Shown: positions 1 to 5,098 of the stretch, one piece after another
How the letters are laid out: every line of letters starts with the position of its first letter
Numbering within the stretch: the first letter of the stretch is position 1
Assembly (NCBI GenBank): GCA_031264395.1
Contig: JAISEB010000348.1
Location: forward strand, 1-5,098
DNA: 5,098 nucleotides
Reading direction: 5' to 3'
Origin: Treponema sp.
Lineage (GTDB): Bacteria; Spirochaetota; Spirochaetia; Treponematales; Breznakiellaceae
Notes under the pieces: model-generated
Seen by the model: only the letters and a program-made list of their open reading frames with translations
Database searches by the model: none
What the model was told of the DNA's origin: nothing
Program-made: the position numbers and the translations under genes

Positions 1-925
1 CCGCGGCGTCCACGGAATCCGGGCGGGCCGGGACGGCCGGCCACGACAGCTTGTTCCGCAGGGCCCCGTAAAAAGCCTTCCGGTCCGATCCGACAAGCAG
101 CGCCTTGAAAGACGCCGCCCGCATGAAAATCCGGTCTTCCGGTTCAAGGGCCAAGGTTTCCTGCCCGTCGACGGTAAGCAGCACCCCGCTGCGCTGTTCC
201 TTTTCGACTTCCACGGCGACCCCTTCCCCGGAGGGAAAGATGATGGGCCTGTTTGAAAGGGTAAAAGGGCAGATGGGATTTACGATGATCCCCTCTATTT
301 CGGGATCGAGGATGGGCCCGCCCGCGGCCATGGAATAGGCGGTTGAACCGGTGGGAGTCGCCACGATAAGGCCGTCGGAGCGGTACTGCGCAAGGCGGGT
401 AAACCCGCTGGAAGAAAGGACGGGCGAAAGAAGCGAGAGCCGTATGAGGCGCGCGATGCCGGAAGCCGAAATAACCGCGTCGTTAAGGCAGCAGCTTTTC
501 CACACTTCCCTTTCCCGCCGTTCGACCCGCACTTCCAGCATGAGCCGCCGCGAAACCGGGACTGCGCCCGACATCCATTTATCCAGAACTTCCGTCCATT
601 CCTCCCGGCGCACATCGGCGATAAAACCCAGCGTGCCAAGGTTTACCGGTATAATGGGAATGCCGCGCGGGGCCGCGGCCCTGGCGGTGTAAAGCACCGT
701 ACCGTCGCCGCCCAGGCTGAAGGCAAGGTCCCAGGGCCCCCCGTCGTCAAAATCGATTTTCGGGGGCCCGCCGTTTTCGCGAAGGCCCCGTTCAAAAAAC
801 CAGAACCGCGCCGCCGCGCGCCGTTTTTTCAGTTCTTCTTCCATTTCCCCCGCCAGCTTTGAAGCCTCGGGTTTTGACTTGTTGACAAAGAGCAGCGCCC
901 TGATCCGGGAATTTGTTTCGGACAT
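1..925 (-). CDS. nadK: NAD kinase (ATP-NAD kinase), C-terminal end cut by window edge
   Basis: NAD kinase phosphorylates NAD to NADP in the cytosol and is the main route to NADP in bacteria. No stop codon is reached, and 308 complete codons are visible. The family hallmarks are present in order: GGDGT at residues 72-76 (D74 is the expected catalytic Asp), NLGTLGF at 95-101, LNDAVIS at 148-154 (the LNE/LND substrate-binding motif), and YRSDGLIVATPTGSTAY at 181-197 followed by AAGGPI. The segment FYGALRNKLSW (286-296) is the usual C-terminal end of the family, so only a short tail is probably missing. The ATG at 925 is chosen because AGGAGA (936-931) sits at good distance and overlaps the upstream gene's TAG stop (937-935), which suggests translational coupling. 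It is the third gene visible in the cheW operon. The family call is firm. Confidence 0.95.
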   Translation of the reverse strand, partial: MSETNSRIRALLFVNKSKPEASKLAGEMEEELKKRRAAARFWFFERGLRENGGPPKIDFDDGGPWDLAFSLGGDGTVLYTARAAAPRGIPIIPVNLGTLGFIADVRREEWTEVLDKWMSGAVPVSRRLMLEVRVERREREVWKSCCLNDAVISASGIARLIRLSLLSPVLSSSGFTRLAQYRSDGLIVATPTGSTAYSMAAGGPILDPEIEGIIVNPICPFTLSNRPIIFPSGEGVAVEVEKEQRSGVLLTVDGQETLALEPEDRIFMRAASFKALLVGSDRKAFYGALRNKLSWPAVPARPDSVDAA

Positions 926-934
926 CCCTCTCTC

Positions 935-1966
935 CTACGGAAGGGTAAGGATCAGTTTTGATACCCGTTCAACTTCCTGGGAGCGGAGGCGGGGATACAG
1001 GGGAAAGAGTACGGTCCGCAGGGAAAGGGAACGGCTTTCAGGGCACTTTTGAGCGTCCGCCGCGCCGGAGGCTGCGGGAGTATCTTCAAAGGCGCTTTCC
1101 ACGGCAATCTCCTTTTTGCGGGCGTAGGTTTTTACATCCTTAAGCCCCGTTTCCAGGACCAGGGGAAAGGCGTAGTTGTTGTACACGGTGTCGTCCCGGT
1201 GAATAAAACGCCGGTGCCGGGTCCTCTGGCTTGACCGTGTATATATTCCGGCGATCTCGTTCCGTTTAAGCATGTTTTTCCCGGCTTCCCTGAACTGCAC
1301 CAGCGCCATGGCGGCGTTCATGTCGGGAAGACAATACTCCCCCGGCAGTCCGGCGAAATTCCGTAAAAGGGCCCCGTCCCGCCTGTTCATGGCGTAGAGC
1401 AGCGCGCCGCCCCCCGCGGTCAGCATGTCTTTTTCCTCAAGCCCCAGAATGGTAAAGATCCCGTGAGCTTTTTCCTTTCCTTCCCCTTCGGAAAAGCCGT
1501 AACTTTGGGATACGTCCTCAATGACAGGAAGCCCCAGTTCCGCAAGGGCCGCGACATCCGGCACAAAACCGAGCGTATGGTGAAGGACTATGCAGCAGGG
1601 AGAAGCCCCCTCCGGCCCGGAAAGGGCCTGTGCGACGGTTTCCCTGTTCACCGAAGGTGACGAGGGGGCCACGTCGCAAAACACAGGCCGGAGCCGAAGA
1701 TCCTCAATAACCTTGACATAGTAGCGGGGCGAAAGGGCCGAAATGATCACGGCGCGGCCGTCCTCCGGGTCAAGAGCCCTGAGGGCCAGGTACAGGGCCG
1801 TCGCGGGACTTCTTAAGGAAAGACAGTAATCAAAATGAAGATATTCCTTAGCCGTCTGGACAAGAAGGCGGGACTGATCCCCCGGGCCGACACGGTCTTC
1901 CACCAGGGCGGTCAGCACCGCGTCCATCTCTTTCCGTCTGATGGTCGGAGAGTAGACCTCTATCAT
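935..1966 (-). CDS. Divergent DegT/DnrJ/EryC1/StrS-family PLP aminotransferase-like protein
   Basis: A 343-residue protein with the fold signature of sugar-nucleotide aminotransferases (PLP fold type I). Visible family landmarks are SPATALYLALRAL (53-65, the S-x-x-T phosphate-binding region), VIEDVSQSYG (148-157; D151 and Q154 match the conserved D-x-x-Q that contacts the PLP ring), K179 in EEKDMLTAGGGALL, which aligns with the Schiff-base lysine of the usual K-N-L-T-T-G-E-G-G motif, MNAAMALVQF (216-225), and the C-terminal LYPRL...EVERVSKLI. The site is unusual: the Ser normally five residues before the lysine is Leu174, and TTGEGG is LTAGGG. The protein is somewhat shorter than typical members (about 370-400 residues). 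The start at 1966 is supported by AGAAGGT (1982-1976) overlapping the cheW stop. It lies 7 nt after cheW and 9 nt before nadK. The substrate is unknown, and it may be a real aminotransferase with altered specificity or a non-catalytic homologue. Confidence 0.82.
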   Translation of the reverse strand: MIEVYSPTIRRKEMDAVLTALVEDRVGPGDQSRLLVQTAKEYLHFDYCLSLRSPATALYLALRALDPEDGRAVIISALSPRYYVKVIEDLRLRPVFCDVAPSSPSVNRETVAQALSGPEGASPCCIVLHHTLGFVPDVAALAELGLPVIEDVSQSYGFSEGEGKEKAHGIFTILGLEEKDMLTAGGGALLYAMNRRDGALLRNFAGLPGEYCLPDMNAAMALVQFREAGKNMLKRNEIAGIYTRSSQRTRHRRFIHRDDTVYNNYAFPLVLETGLKDVKTYARKKEIAVESAFEDTPAASGAADAQKCPESRSLSLRTVLFPLYPRLRSQEVERVSKLILTLP

Positions 1967-1973
1967 ACCGCGC

Positions 1974-2444
1974 TTACCTTCTCAGGTCGGCAATTTTTTG
2001 CAGTTCTTTGGGGTTAAAGAGGTCCCGTATATCCAGAATGATAAGGTACCCCTGCTCCTGGCGCACGACTCCCTGAATATACTCCGCCCCTATGCCGCTG
2101 AGCATCTGCGGCGGCGGCTGTATGTCCTCTTTCTCTACGGTTACCACCCGGGAAACCCGGTCAATAATGACCCCGAGTTTCATCCCGTCTATATCAATGA
2201 TGATAAAGCCCGACAACAGCTCGTCTTCTTCGGAATTAACGGCCTTTTTTAGATGAAAACGCTTGTGCAGGTTGATGATCGGAATGATCTCGCTGCGCAG
2301 GTTGAAAATTCCTTCCACATAGACAGGGGCGTTCGGAATGGACCTGATTTCCTGAACACGGACTATTTCCTTTACGTCCATTATATTGACACCGTACAAC
2401 TCTTCGCCAAGCTGAAAAGTAACCAACTGGTTTTGATCGGACAT
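1974..2444 (-). CDS. cheW: Chemotaxis coupling protein CheW
   Basis: CheW is the cytoplasmic adaptor that links methyl-accepting chemotaxis receptors to the histidine kinase CheA in receptor arrays. The 156-residue product is a single CheW domain of normal length. Visible landmarks are LVTFQLGEELYGVNIMDVKEIVR (7-29), the receptor/CheA-contacting stretch IPNAPVYVEGIFNLRSEIIPIINL (37-59; NLR at 48-50, with Ser51 where Gly is most common), GVIIDRVSRVV (91-101), and the C-terminal GIGAEYIQGVV plus YLIILDIRDLF (133-143). The ATG at 2444 is preceded by a purine-rich Shine-Dalgarno GGGAGAGGGG (2460-2451) and a strong promoter. It is the first gene of the operon with the aminotransferase-like gene and nadK. 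No cheA or cheY is visible, so this may be an accessory CheW away from the main chemotaxis cluster. Confidence 0.95.
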   Translation of the reverse strand: MSDQNQLVTFQLGEELYGVNIMDVKEIVRVQEIRSIPNAPVYVEGIFNLRSEIIPIINLHKRFHLKKAVNSEEDELLSGFIIIDIDGMKLGVIIDRVSRVVTVEKEDIQPPPQMLSGIGAEYIQGVVRQEQGYLIILDIRDLFNPKELQKIADLRR

Positions 2445-2492
2445 AACAACCCCTCTCCCGCGCCCTTAACCGGGCAAAATATCCATTTTTAT

Positions 2493-2521
2493 AGTATACT
2501 ATCAAAATTTTCCTTCATCAA
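2493..2521 (-). promoter_or_regulatory. Sigma-70 type promoter of the cheW operon
   Basis: Read on the minus strand, TTGATG (2521-2516) and TATACT (2498-2493) are separated by exactly 17 nt, close to the housekeeping consensus. Transcription would start near 2486, leaving a leader of about 40 nt before the cheW ATG. The -10 lies inside the perfect palindrome ATAGTATACTAT (2491-2502). The leader also holds a small GCCC/GGGC hairpin (2475-2462) just before the ribosome binding site. The sequence match is direct; the start site is inferred. Confidence 0.7.
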
Positions 2522-2640
2522 GTGGCGGCGTTCAGGTACAAGCGGATTACGACAGGACGGCCTCAAGACCGCGTCCGCCAAAGCGGAAAACCGCAAGGTA
2601 CGCCGCGGCGGATTTCCCGCCGTTACGGCTCCTCAACCCT
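2522..2640. other. GC-rich intergenic segment with three consecutive potential stem-loops
   Basis: This non-coding segment between the divergent operons is clearly richer in GC than the AT-rich DNA on both sides. Three inverted repeats follow one another: GGACGG / C-g-CGTCC (2555-2576, one bulge), GCGG-AAAA-CCGC (2583-2594), and CGGCGG-ATTTC-CCGCCG (2606-2622). The first two stems sit in loosely similar sequence (AGCGGA at 2541 and 2582). No U-tract follows any stem on either strand, so they are not intrinsic terminators. It could be an intergenic repeat, a structured RNA or the remnant of lost sequence. An open frame crosses it on the plus strand but mostly overlaps cheW in antisense and shows no protein-like features. 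Confidence 0.4.
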
Positions 2641-2740
2641 CATATAAGATGTTTTCAAAAAATCGTATAAAAAATATACAACTATATGATATTCGTCTAG
2701 TAATTATTTTGTTTTGATGATATTGTCTATTTTATTACGC
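2641..2740 (+). promoter_or_regulatory. AT-rich putative promoter region of the phosphatase/barrel operon
   Basis: A sharply AT-rich stretch precedes the plus-strand operon and is the natural place for its promoter. The best sigma-70-like match is TTTTCA (2652-2657), 17 nt, TATACA (2675-2680), which is only four of six in each box. TATGAT at 2685-2690 is a better -10 but has no matching -35. An imperfect direct repeat, ATGATATTCGTCTA (2686-2699) and ATGATATTGTCTA (2717-2729), is spaced by 31 bp. The exact promoter is not settled by the sequence. Confidence 0.35.
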
Positions 2741-2756
2741 CTCAAACGGCGGACAG

Positions 2757-2785
2757 CGCGAAATGAATTGCCGAATTTTTTCGCG
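2757..2785 (+). promoter_or_regulatory. Potential leader hairpin upstream of the phosphatase gene
   Basis: CGCGAAA (2757-2763) pairs perfectly with TTTCGCG (2779-2785). Inside it, GAATT (2765-2769) pairs with AATTT (2774-2778) around a GCCG loop, counting one G-U pair and leaving one bulged base at 2764. The resulting stem of about 12 pairs ends 17 nt before the Shine-Dalgarno AAGGAG. It is not followed by a usable U-tract, so a role as leader structure or protein-binding site is more likely than termination. Function is inferred. Confidence 0.4.
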
Positions 2786-2802
2786 TAAAAGACAAATTTT
2801 TG

Positions 2803-2808
2803 AAGGAG
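2803..2808 (+). promoter_or_regulatory. Ribosome binding site that fixes the phosphatase start
   Basis: AAGGAG lies 6 nt before the ATG at 2815 and 9 nt before the ATG at 2818. An in-frame TTG at 2800 lies upstream of this site and would place the Shine-Dalgarno inside the gene, so 2815 (or 2818) is the better start. Confidence 0.75.
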
Positions 2809-2814
2809 ATTGCG

Positions 2815-3744
2815 ATGATGAAAAGAAAAGCGCCGCCGAGACGGCTTCCGGTGTTTTTACTTCCGGCGCTTGCGTGTCTTGTGTTTTCAGGATGTGAAAA
2901 CGCCGTGTCAGGCCAGCCGGCGGCGGGTTCCGCGTTTACCATGTCGGGCCTGTTCAATTTCAGGGACATGGGAGGGTACGAGGCCGCGGAGGGCAGAATT
3001 ATCCGCCATAACCTGATCTACCGTTCCGACGAACTGACAGGTCTTTCCGATCCGGACATACGAATCCTTGAATGGATGGGGATTAAAACCGTGGTTGATT
3101 TTCGAACCCCGTCCGAAAAGGCGTCGAACGGCCCGGACATACTGCCTAAAGGGGCAAGGCTCGTGGAAATTCCCATTGCCGCGGGCGATTTAAACTACAC
3201 CGCCGCCGCCGCAAGAAATACCGAAGGCAACACGGCGTACATGATTTCGCTGTATTCCAGCGGCGCAGGCGTGGGCCCCAACGACTCCCCGACAAACCTG
3301 GTTGAACACTATTTGGCCGAATACGGACAATTCTTCCGGATTCTTGCCGATCCGGCCAACCTTCCCCTTGTGTTTCACTGTTCCGCCGGAAAAGACAGGA
3401 CCGGCTACGCGGCGGCCCTGTTTCTCCGGCTCCTCGGCGTGAACGGGGAGATCGTCATGCAGGATTATCTTCTTTCCGCCGCCAATGTCGCCGACAAGTA
3501 CGAGCCCATCGTAAAGGCGCTAAAAAACATCCCCATGTTCGCCAACGGGGACATAGGGCCCCTGACCACGGTAAAAAGGGAATACCTGGAGGCGTCCATC
3601 AACAGGATAGAAACCGGCTGGGATACGGTCGAAAACTACTTTACCAATAAAAAAAGCCCCTCGTATCCCTACGCCGTCATACAGGCGGGGCTCGCGCTTA
3701 ACGCCAGGGAACTCGGCGCCCTGCGCTCCATCTACATAAAATAG
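2815..3744 (+). CDS. Lipoprotein of the tyrosine/serine protein phosphatase family (Y_phosphatase3-like)
   Basis: The 309-residue product starts with a basic, then hydrophobic, lipoprotein signal peptide ending in LVFSGC, so Cys27 is the likely lipidated residue (an alternative Cys is at 21). It should be membrane-anchored outside the cytoplasm. The rest matches the phosphatase family that includes mycobacterial MptpB and Listeria LipA: NFRDMGGY (48-55), YRSDEL (69-74), DFRTPSE (95-101), then the P-loop HCSAGKDRTG (188-197). Cys189 would be the nucleophile, Arg195 binds phosphate, and Asp194 sits where MptpB has its proposed general acid. The C-terminal helices (YLEASINRIE, LNARELGALRSIYI) also fit the family. 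Members act on phosphotyrosine, phosphoserine or phosphoinositides, so the substrate here is open. The gene is 17 nt upstream of the barrel protein gene and is probably co-transcribed with it. Confidence 0.9.
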   Translation: MMKRKAPPRRLPVFLLPALACLVFSGCENAVSGQPAAGSAFTMSGLFNFRDMGGYEAAEGRIIRHNLIYRSDELTGLSDPDIRILEWMGIKTVVDFRTPSEKASNGPDILPKGARLVEIPIAAGDLNYTAAAARNTEGNTAYMISLYSSGAGVGPNDSPTNLVEHYLAEYGQFFRILADPANLPLVFHCSAGKDRTGYAAALFLRLLGVNGEIVMQDYLLSAANVADKYEPIVKALKNIPMFANGDIGPLTTVKREYLEASINRIETGWDTVENYFTNKKSPSYPYAVIQAGLALNARELGALRSIYIK

Positions 3745-3761
3745 CGCGGAAAGGAGACACA

Positions 3762-4859
3762 ATGAAAAAGACACTTCTTGTAAGCCTCGCGGCTTTCCTG
3801 CTGATTACCCGGTCCGTTCCGGCGGACACCGCGCAAACCCTGCCGCAGGGGATGGGCCGCATGTATGCCGCGCCCACGTTTTTCTTTGTCCCCGGCCATT
3901 ACGACAACGACATGATCTACAACCCGTACGGGCCCGGAGAAGGCCGTACCGTCGGGGGAAATCTTGGCCTTGCCGCCGAATACGGCATTCTGGACTGGTG
4001 GACCGTCGCCCTCCGCTGGGCGCCCGGCTGGAATTTCGCCTCGACAATCGATCTGAATAACACCTCGTCAAGCGGCGGCCATACCTACGCGGACGGAAAC
4101 GAATACAGCGCCAACGGCGTCGCCGACATACAGCTGGGATTCCGTTTCCTCCTTGCGGGTGAAAACGCGCCGGTCAAAAGCAGCGCCTTCCGCGTGTCGG
4201 CCGCGCCGGGTTTCAAAATTCCCCTTTCCGGCCCCGATTTCAAATCGGAATACGCCCGGTTCAACAAAAACATCAGGGACTATTTTGTGGCTTACGGAGT
4301 ATACGACCAGATTCCCGGCGGAACCGTCCCCGTCCCCCGGTACGGCAGATACTTCATGGCGAATCTTGACAAGCATGTATGGAGTTTTTCCTTTAGATTC
4401 AACGTGGACTATGTGTTTGGCGAAAACTTTTACCTTGGTTTCCATACGGAGTTTGAAAAGTACATCTCGAGCCTCGACGCAAACGCATACAGCTTCGAAT
4501 GGGCGGGGTCCCCGGAAGGCGCGAGGGTGGATTTCGGCTACAAACTTGCCTTTGAACTGGAGCCGGTTTATGTCAAAATGTCCGGGCGGAACATGTTTAC
4601 GCTGGGCCTTCCCCTTACCGTCACCACCATGCCTCCTGTTGTCGCGACGTATGAAAACAGGCGGGTAACATTTCTGGAGCGCCAGTTCCTTTTTGGAATA
4701 ATGCCCCGTGTAAGTTACATGACCTACCTGGGCCCGCTTCCCGTAGAACTGGAATTGAACTACAACCTGCCGGTAATGGGAAGAAACTACGCCGCGCAGA
4801 ATTCAGTCACGCTGCTCTTTAAGGTGTACTTCGGGATTCCTGGGGCAATGAAAAAATAA
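3762..4859 (+). CDS. Predicted outer-membrane beta-barrel protein, function unknown
   Basis: The 365-residue product has a classical signal peptide with likely cleavage after SVPA (residue 21). The mature part is rich in aromatic and glycine residues and shows alternating hydrophobic/polar strands typical of an outer-membrane barrel, for example NLGLAAEYG (67-75), TVALRWAPGW (81-90), VADIQLGFRFLL (120-131), FSFRFNVDYVFG (209-220), FYLGFHTEF (223-231), VDFGYKLAFELEPVYVKM (256-273) and SVTLLFKVYF (348-357). The pattern recalls the loose group of phenol-degradation MetA-like or transporter-like barrels and treponemal outer-membrane proteins, but no family is recognised firmly. The last strand is followed by an eight-residue tail (GIPGAMKK) instead of ending in the aromatic residue common at barrel C-termini. 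The start is supported by AAGGAG (3751-3756), 5 nt before ATG. It is the second gene of the phosphatase operon. Confidence 0.75.
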   Translation: MKKTLLVSLAAFLLITRSVPADTAQTLPQGMGRMYAAPTFFFVPGHYDNDMIYNPYGPGEGRTVGGNLGLAAEYGILDWWTVALRWAPGWNFASTIDLNNTSSSGGHTYADGNEYSANGVADIQLGFRFLLAGENAPVKSSAFRVSAAPGFKIPLSGPDFKSEYARFNKNIRDYFVAYGVYDQIPGGTVPVPRYGRYFMANLDKHVWSFSFRFNVDYVFGENFYLGFHTEFEKYISSLDANAYSFEWAGSPEGARVDFGYKLAFELEPVYVKMSGRNMFTLGLPLTVTTMPPVVATYENRRVTFLERQFLFGIMPRVSYMTYLGPLPVELELNYNLPVMGRNYAAQNSVTLLFKVYFGIPGAMKK

Positions 4860-4871
4860 CAGGCCCTGTCC

Positions 4872-4901
4872 GCGGTCCGGTTTTTCCAAAAACCGGACCG
4901 C
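4872..4901. terminator. Perfect 14-bp inverted repeat between the convergent barrel and 5S genes
   Basis: The arms at 4872-4885 and 4888-4901 are exactly complementary (GCGGTCCGG plus five T, then five A plus CCGGACCGC) and are separated by only CC. The repeat starts 12 nt after the barrel gene's stop and lies between two converging transcripts, so a shared terminator is plausible. No U-tract follows the stem directly on either strand, so it is not a textbook intrinsic terminator. The structure is certain; its role is inferred. Confidence 0.55.
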
Positions 4902-4929
4902 CTGTCCCGGCGGGAGCCCCTGTATAAAT

Positions 4930-4936
4930 AAAAAAA
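4930..4936 (-). terminator. U-tract immediately after 5S rRNA
   Basis: On the minus strand seven T directly follow the last paired base of 5S helix I (CCGGGC, 4942-4937), then ATTTATA. A GC-rich helix followed by a U-tract is the intrinsic terminator pattern, here with the 5S terminal helix itself possibly serving as the stem. No separate hairpin is seen between 5S and this tract. Confidence 0.45.
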
Positions 4937-5053
4937 GCCCGGCGACTTCCTGCTTTCCCGCCCCTCCGGGGGGCAGTATCATCGGCGTTAGAGGGCTTGA
5001 CTTCCGTGTTCGGAATGGGAACGGGTATGGCACCTCCACCATAATCACCAGGC
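4937..5053 (-). rRNA. rrf: 5S ribosomal RNA
   Basis: The minus strand carries a complete 5S rRNA of 117 nt, the usual bacterial length. The highly conserved core TTCCGAACACGGAAG is at 5015-5001, followed by the expected AAGCCCTCTAACGCCGATG and by the helix IV-V region ending in GGGAAAGCAGG. The ends were set by helix I: GCCTGG (5053-5048) pairs with CCGGGC (4942-4937) with one U-G wobble. The gene converges with the barrel protein gene, with a 77-nt gap. Two short open frames overlapping it are spurious. 23S rRNA is not visible, and only 45 nt remain upstream, so whether this 5S belongs to an rRNA operon cannot be told. Confidence 0.95.
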
Positions 5054-5065
5054 AATTGCTTGCCT
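5050..5065 (-). repeat. GCAA-capped hairpin spanning the 5S 5' end
   Basis: Read on the minus strand, AGGCAA (5065-5060) and TTGCCT (5055-5050) form a perfect 6-bp stem closed by GCAA, a GNRA tetraloop. The 3' arm includes the first four nucleotides of mature 5S, so the precursor hairpin and 5S helix I are mutually exclusive. A role in 5' processing is inference. Confidence 0.45.
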
Positions 5066-5098
5066 TGATATCCGGGCGGGGCGGGCCGCGGAACCCCG
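5066..5098. other. GC-rich flank upstream of 5S, no feature recognised
   Basis: This stretch lies just upstream of 5S and would be the 23S-5S spacer or the flank of a solitary 5S gene. It is almost entirely G and C apart from GATATC near 5S. No recognisable 23S 3' end, tRNA or promoter is seen in it. Confidence 0.3.

Noticed and set aside
351..692. Plus-strand and alternative minus-strand open frames over the nadK region
   Set aside because: The nadK frame carries every family motif in order, so the others are out-of-frame readings of it.
2253..2717. Long plus-strand open frame of 154 codons overlapping cheW and the intergenic region
   Set aside because: It is antisense to cheW for much of its length, has no ribosome binding site or domain-like features, and its end runs into AT-rich promoter DNA.
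2641..2740. CRISPR-like or tandem repeat array in the AT-rich region
   Set aside because: Only two imperfect copies of a short motif are present, with no further units or spacers.
2800..2814. TTG at 2800 as the phosphatase start
   Set aside because: The Shine-Dalgarno AAGGAG at 2803-2808 lies downstream of it, and the ATG at 2815 has proper spacing and a better signal peptide start.
4068..4668. Long open frames on both strands within the barrel gene
   Set aside because: They are shadows of a GC-rich coding frame. The barrel frame has a signal peptide and ribosome binding site, and the others have none.
4803..5055. Two minus-strand open frames near the right edge
   Set aside because: They lie on the 5S rRNA gene, whose conserved sequence and helix I explain the region.

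Overview
The window suggests a GC-rich spirochaete of the Treponema / Breznakiellaceae type. The clues are a 5S rRNA that resembles treponemal 5S, a chemotaxis adaptor next to housekeeping genes, a lipoprotein with a relaxed spirochaetal lipobox, and an outer-membrane barrel protein of treponemal style. This assignment is inferred from gene style only. No mobile element, integrase, CRISPR array or tRNA was seen.

Left half, minus strand (1-2521): one compact operon reads cheW, then a divergent DegT/DnrJ/EryC1-family PLP enzyme, then NAD kinase (nadK), whose C-terminal end is cut by the window edge. The gaps are 7 and 9 nt, and each downstream Shine-Dalgarno sequence abuts or overlaps the preceding stop codon, so the genes are probably co-transcribed and translationally coupled. 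A good sigma-70 type promoter (TTGATG, 17 nt, TATACT) lies just upstream of cheW. Its -10 box is embedded in a perfect 12-bp palindrome.

Middle (2522-2814): a divergent intergenic region with no convincing gene. It has a GC-rich part holding three consecutive potential stem-loops (2555-2622), then a strongly AT-rich part (2641-2740) with a 31-bp-spaced direct repeat and only weak promoter matches, then a leader hairpin (2757-2785) just before the next gene.

Right half, plus strand (2815-4859): a two-gene operon encodes a predicted lipoprotein of the tyrosine phosphatase family (active-site HCSAGKDRTG) and, 17 nt downstream, a secreted protein that looks like an outer-membrane beta-barrel. 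Both products are predicted to leave the cytoplasm, so they may act together at the envelope. The barrel's substrate is unknown.

Right edge (4860-5098): the operon converges on a 5S rRNA gene on the minus strand (4937-5053). A perfect 14-bp inverted repeat lies between them, and a run of seven U directly abuts the 3' end of 5S. A small GNRA-capped hairpin at the 5' boundary of 5S overlaps its first nucleotides. The rest of the rRNA operon, if there is one, lies beyond the window.

Most genes here are recognisable families. The parts most worth a second look are the aminotransferase-like protein with an altered active site inside a chemotaxis operon, the phosphatase/barrel pair, and the structured intergenic region.
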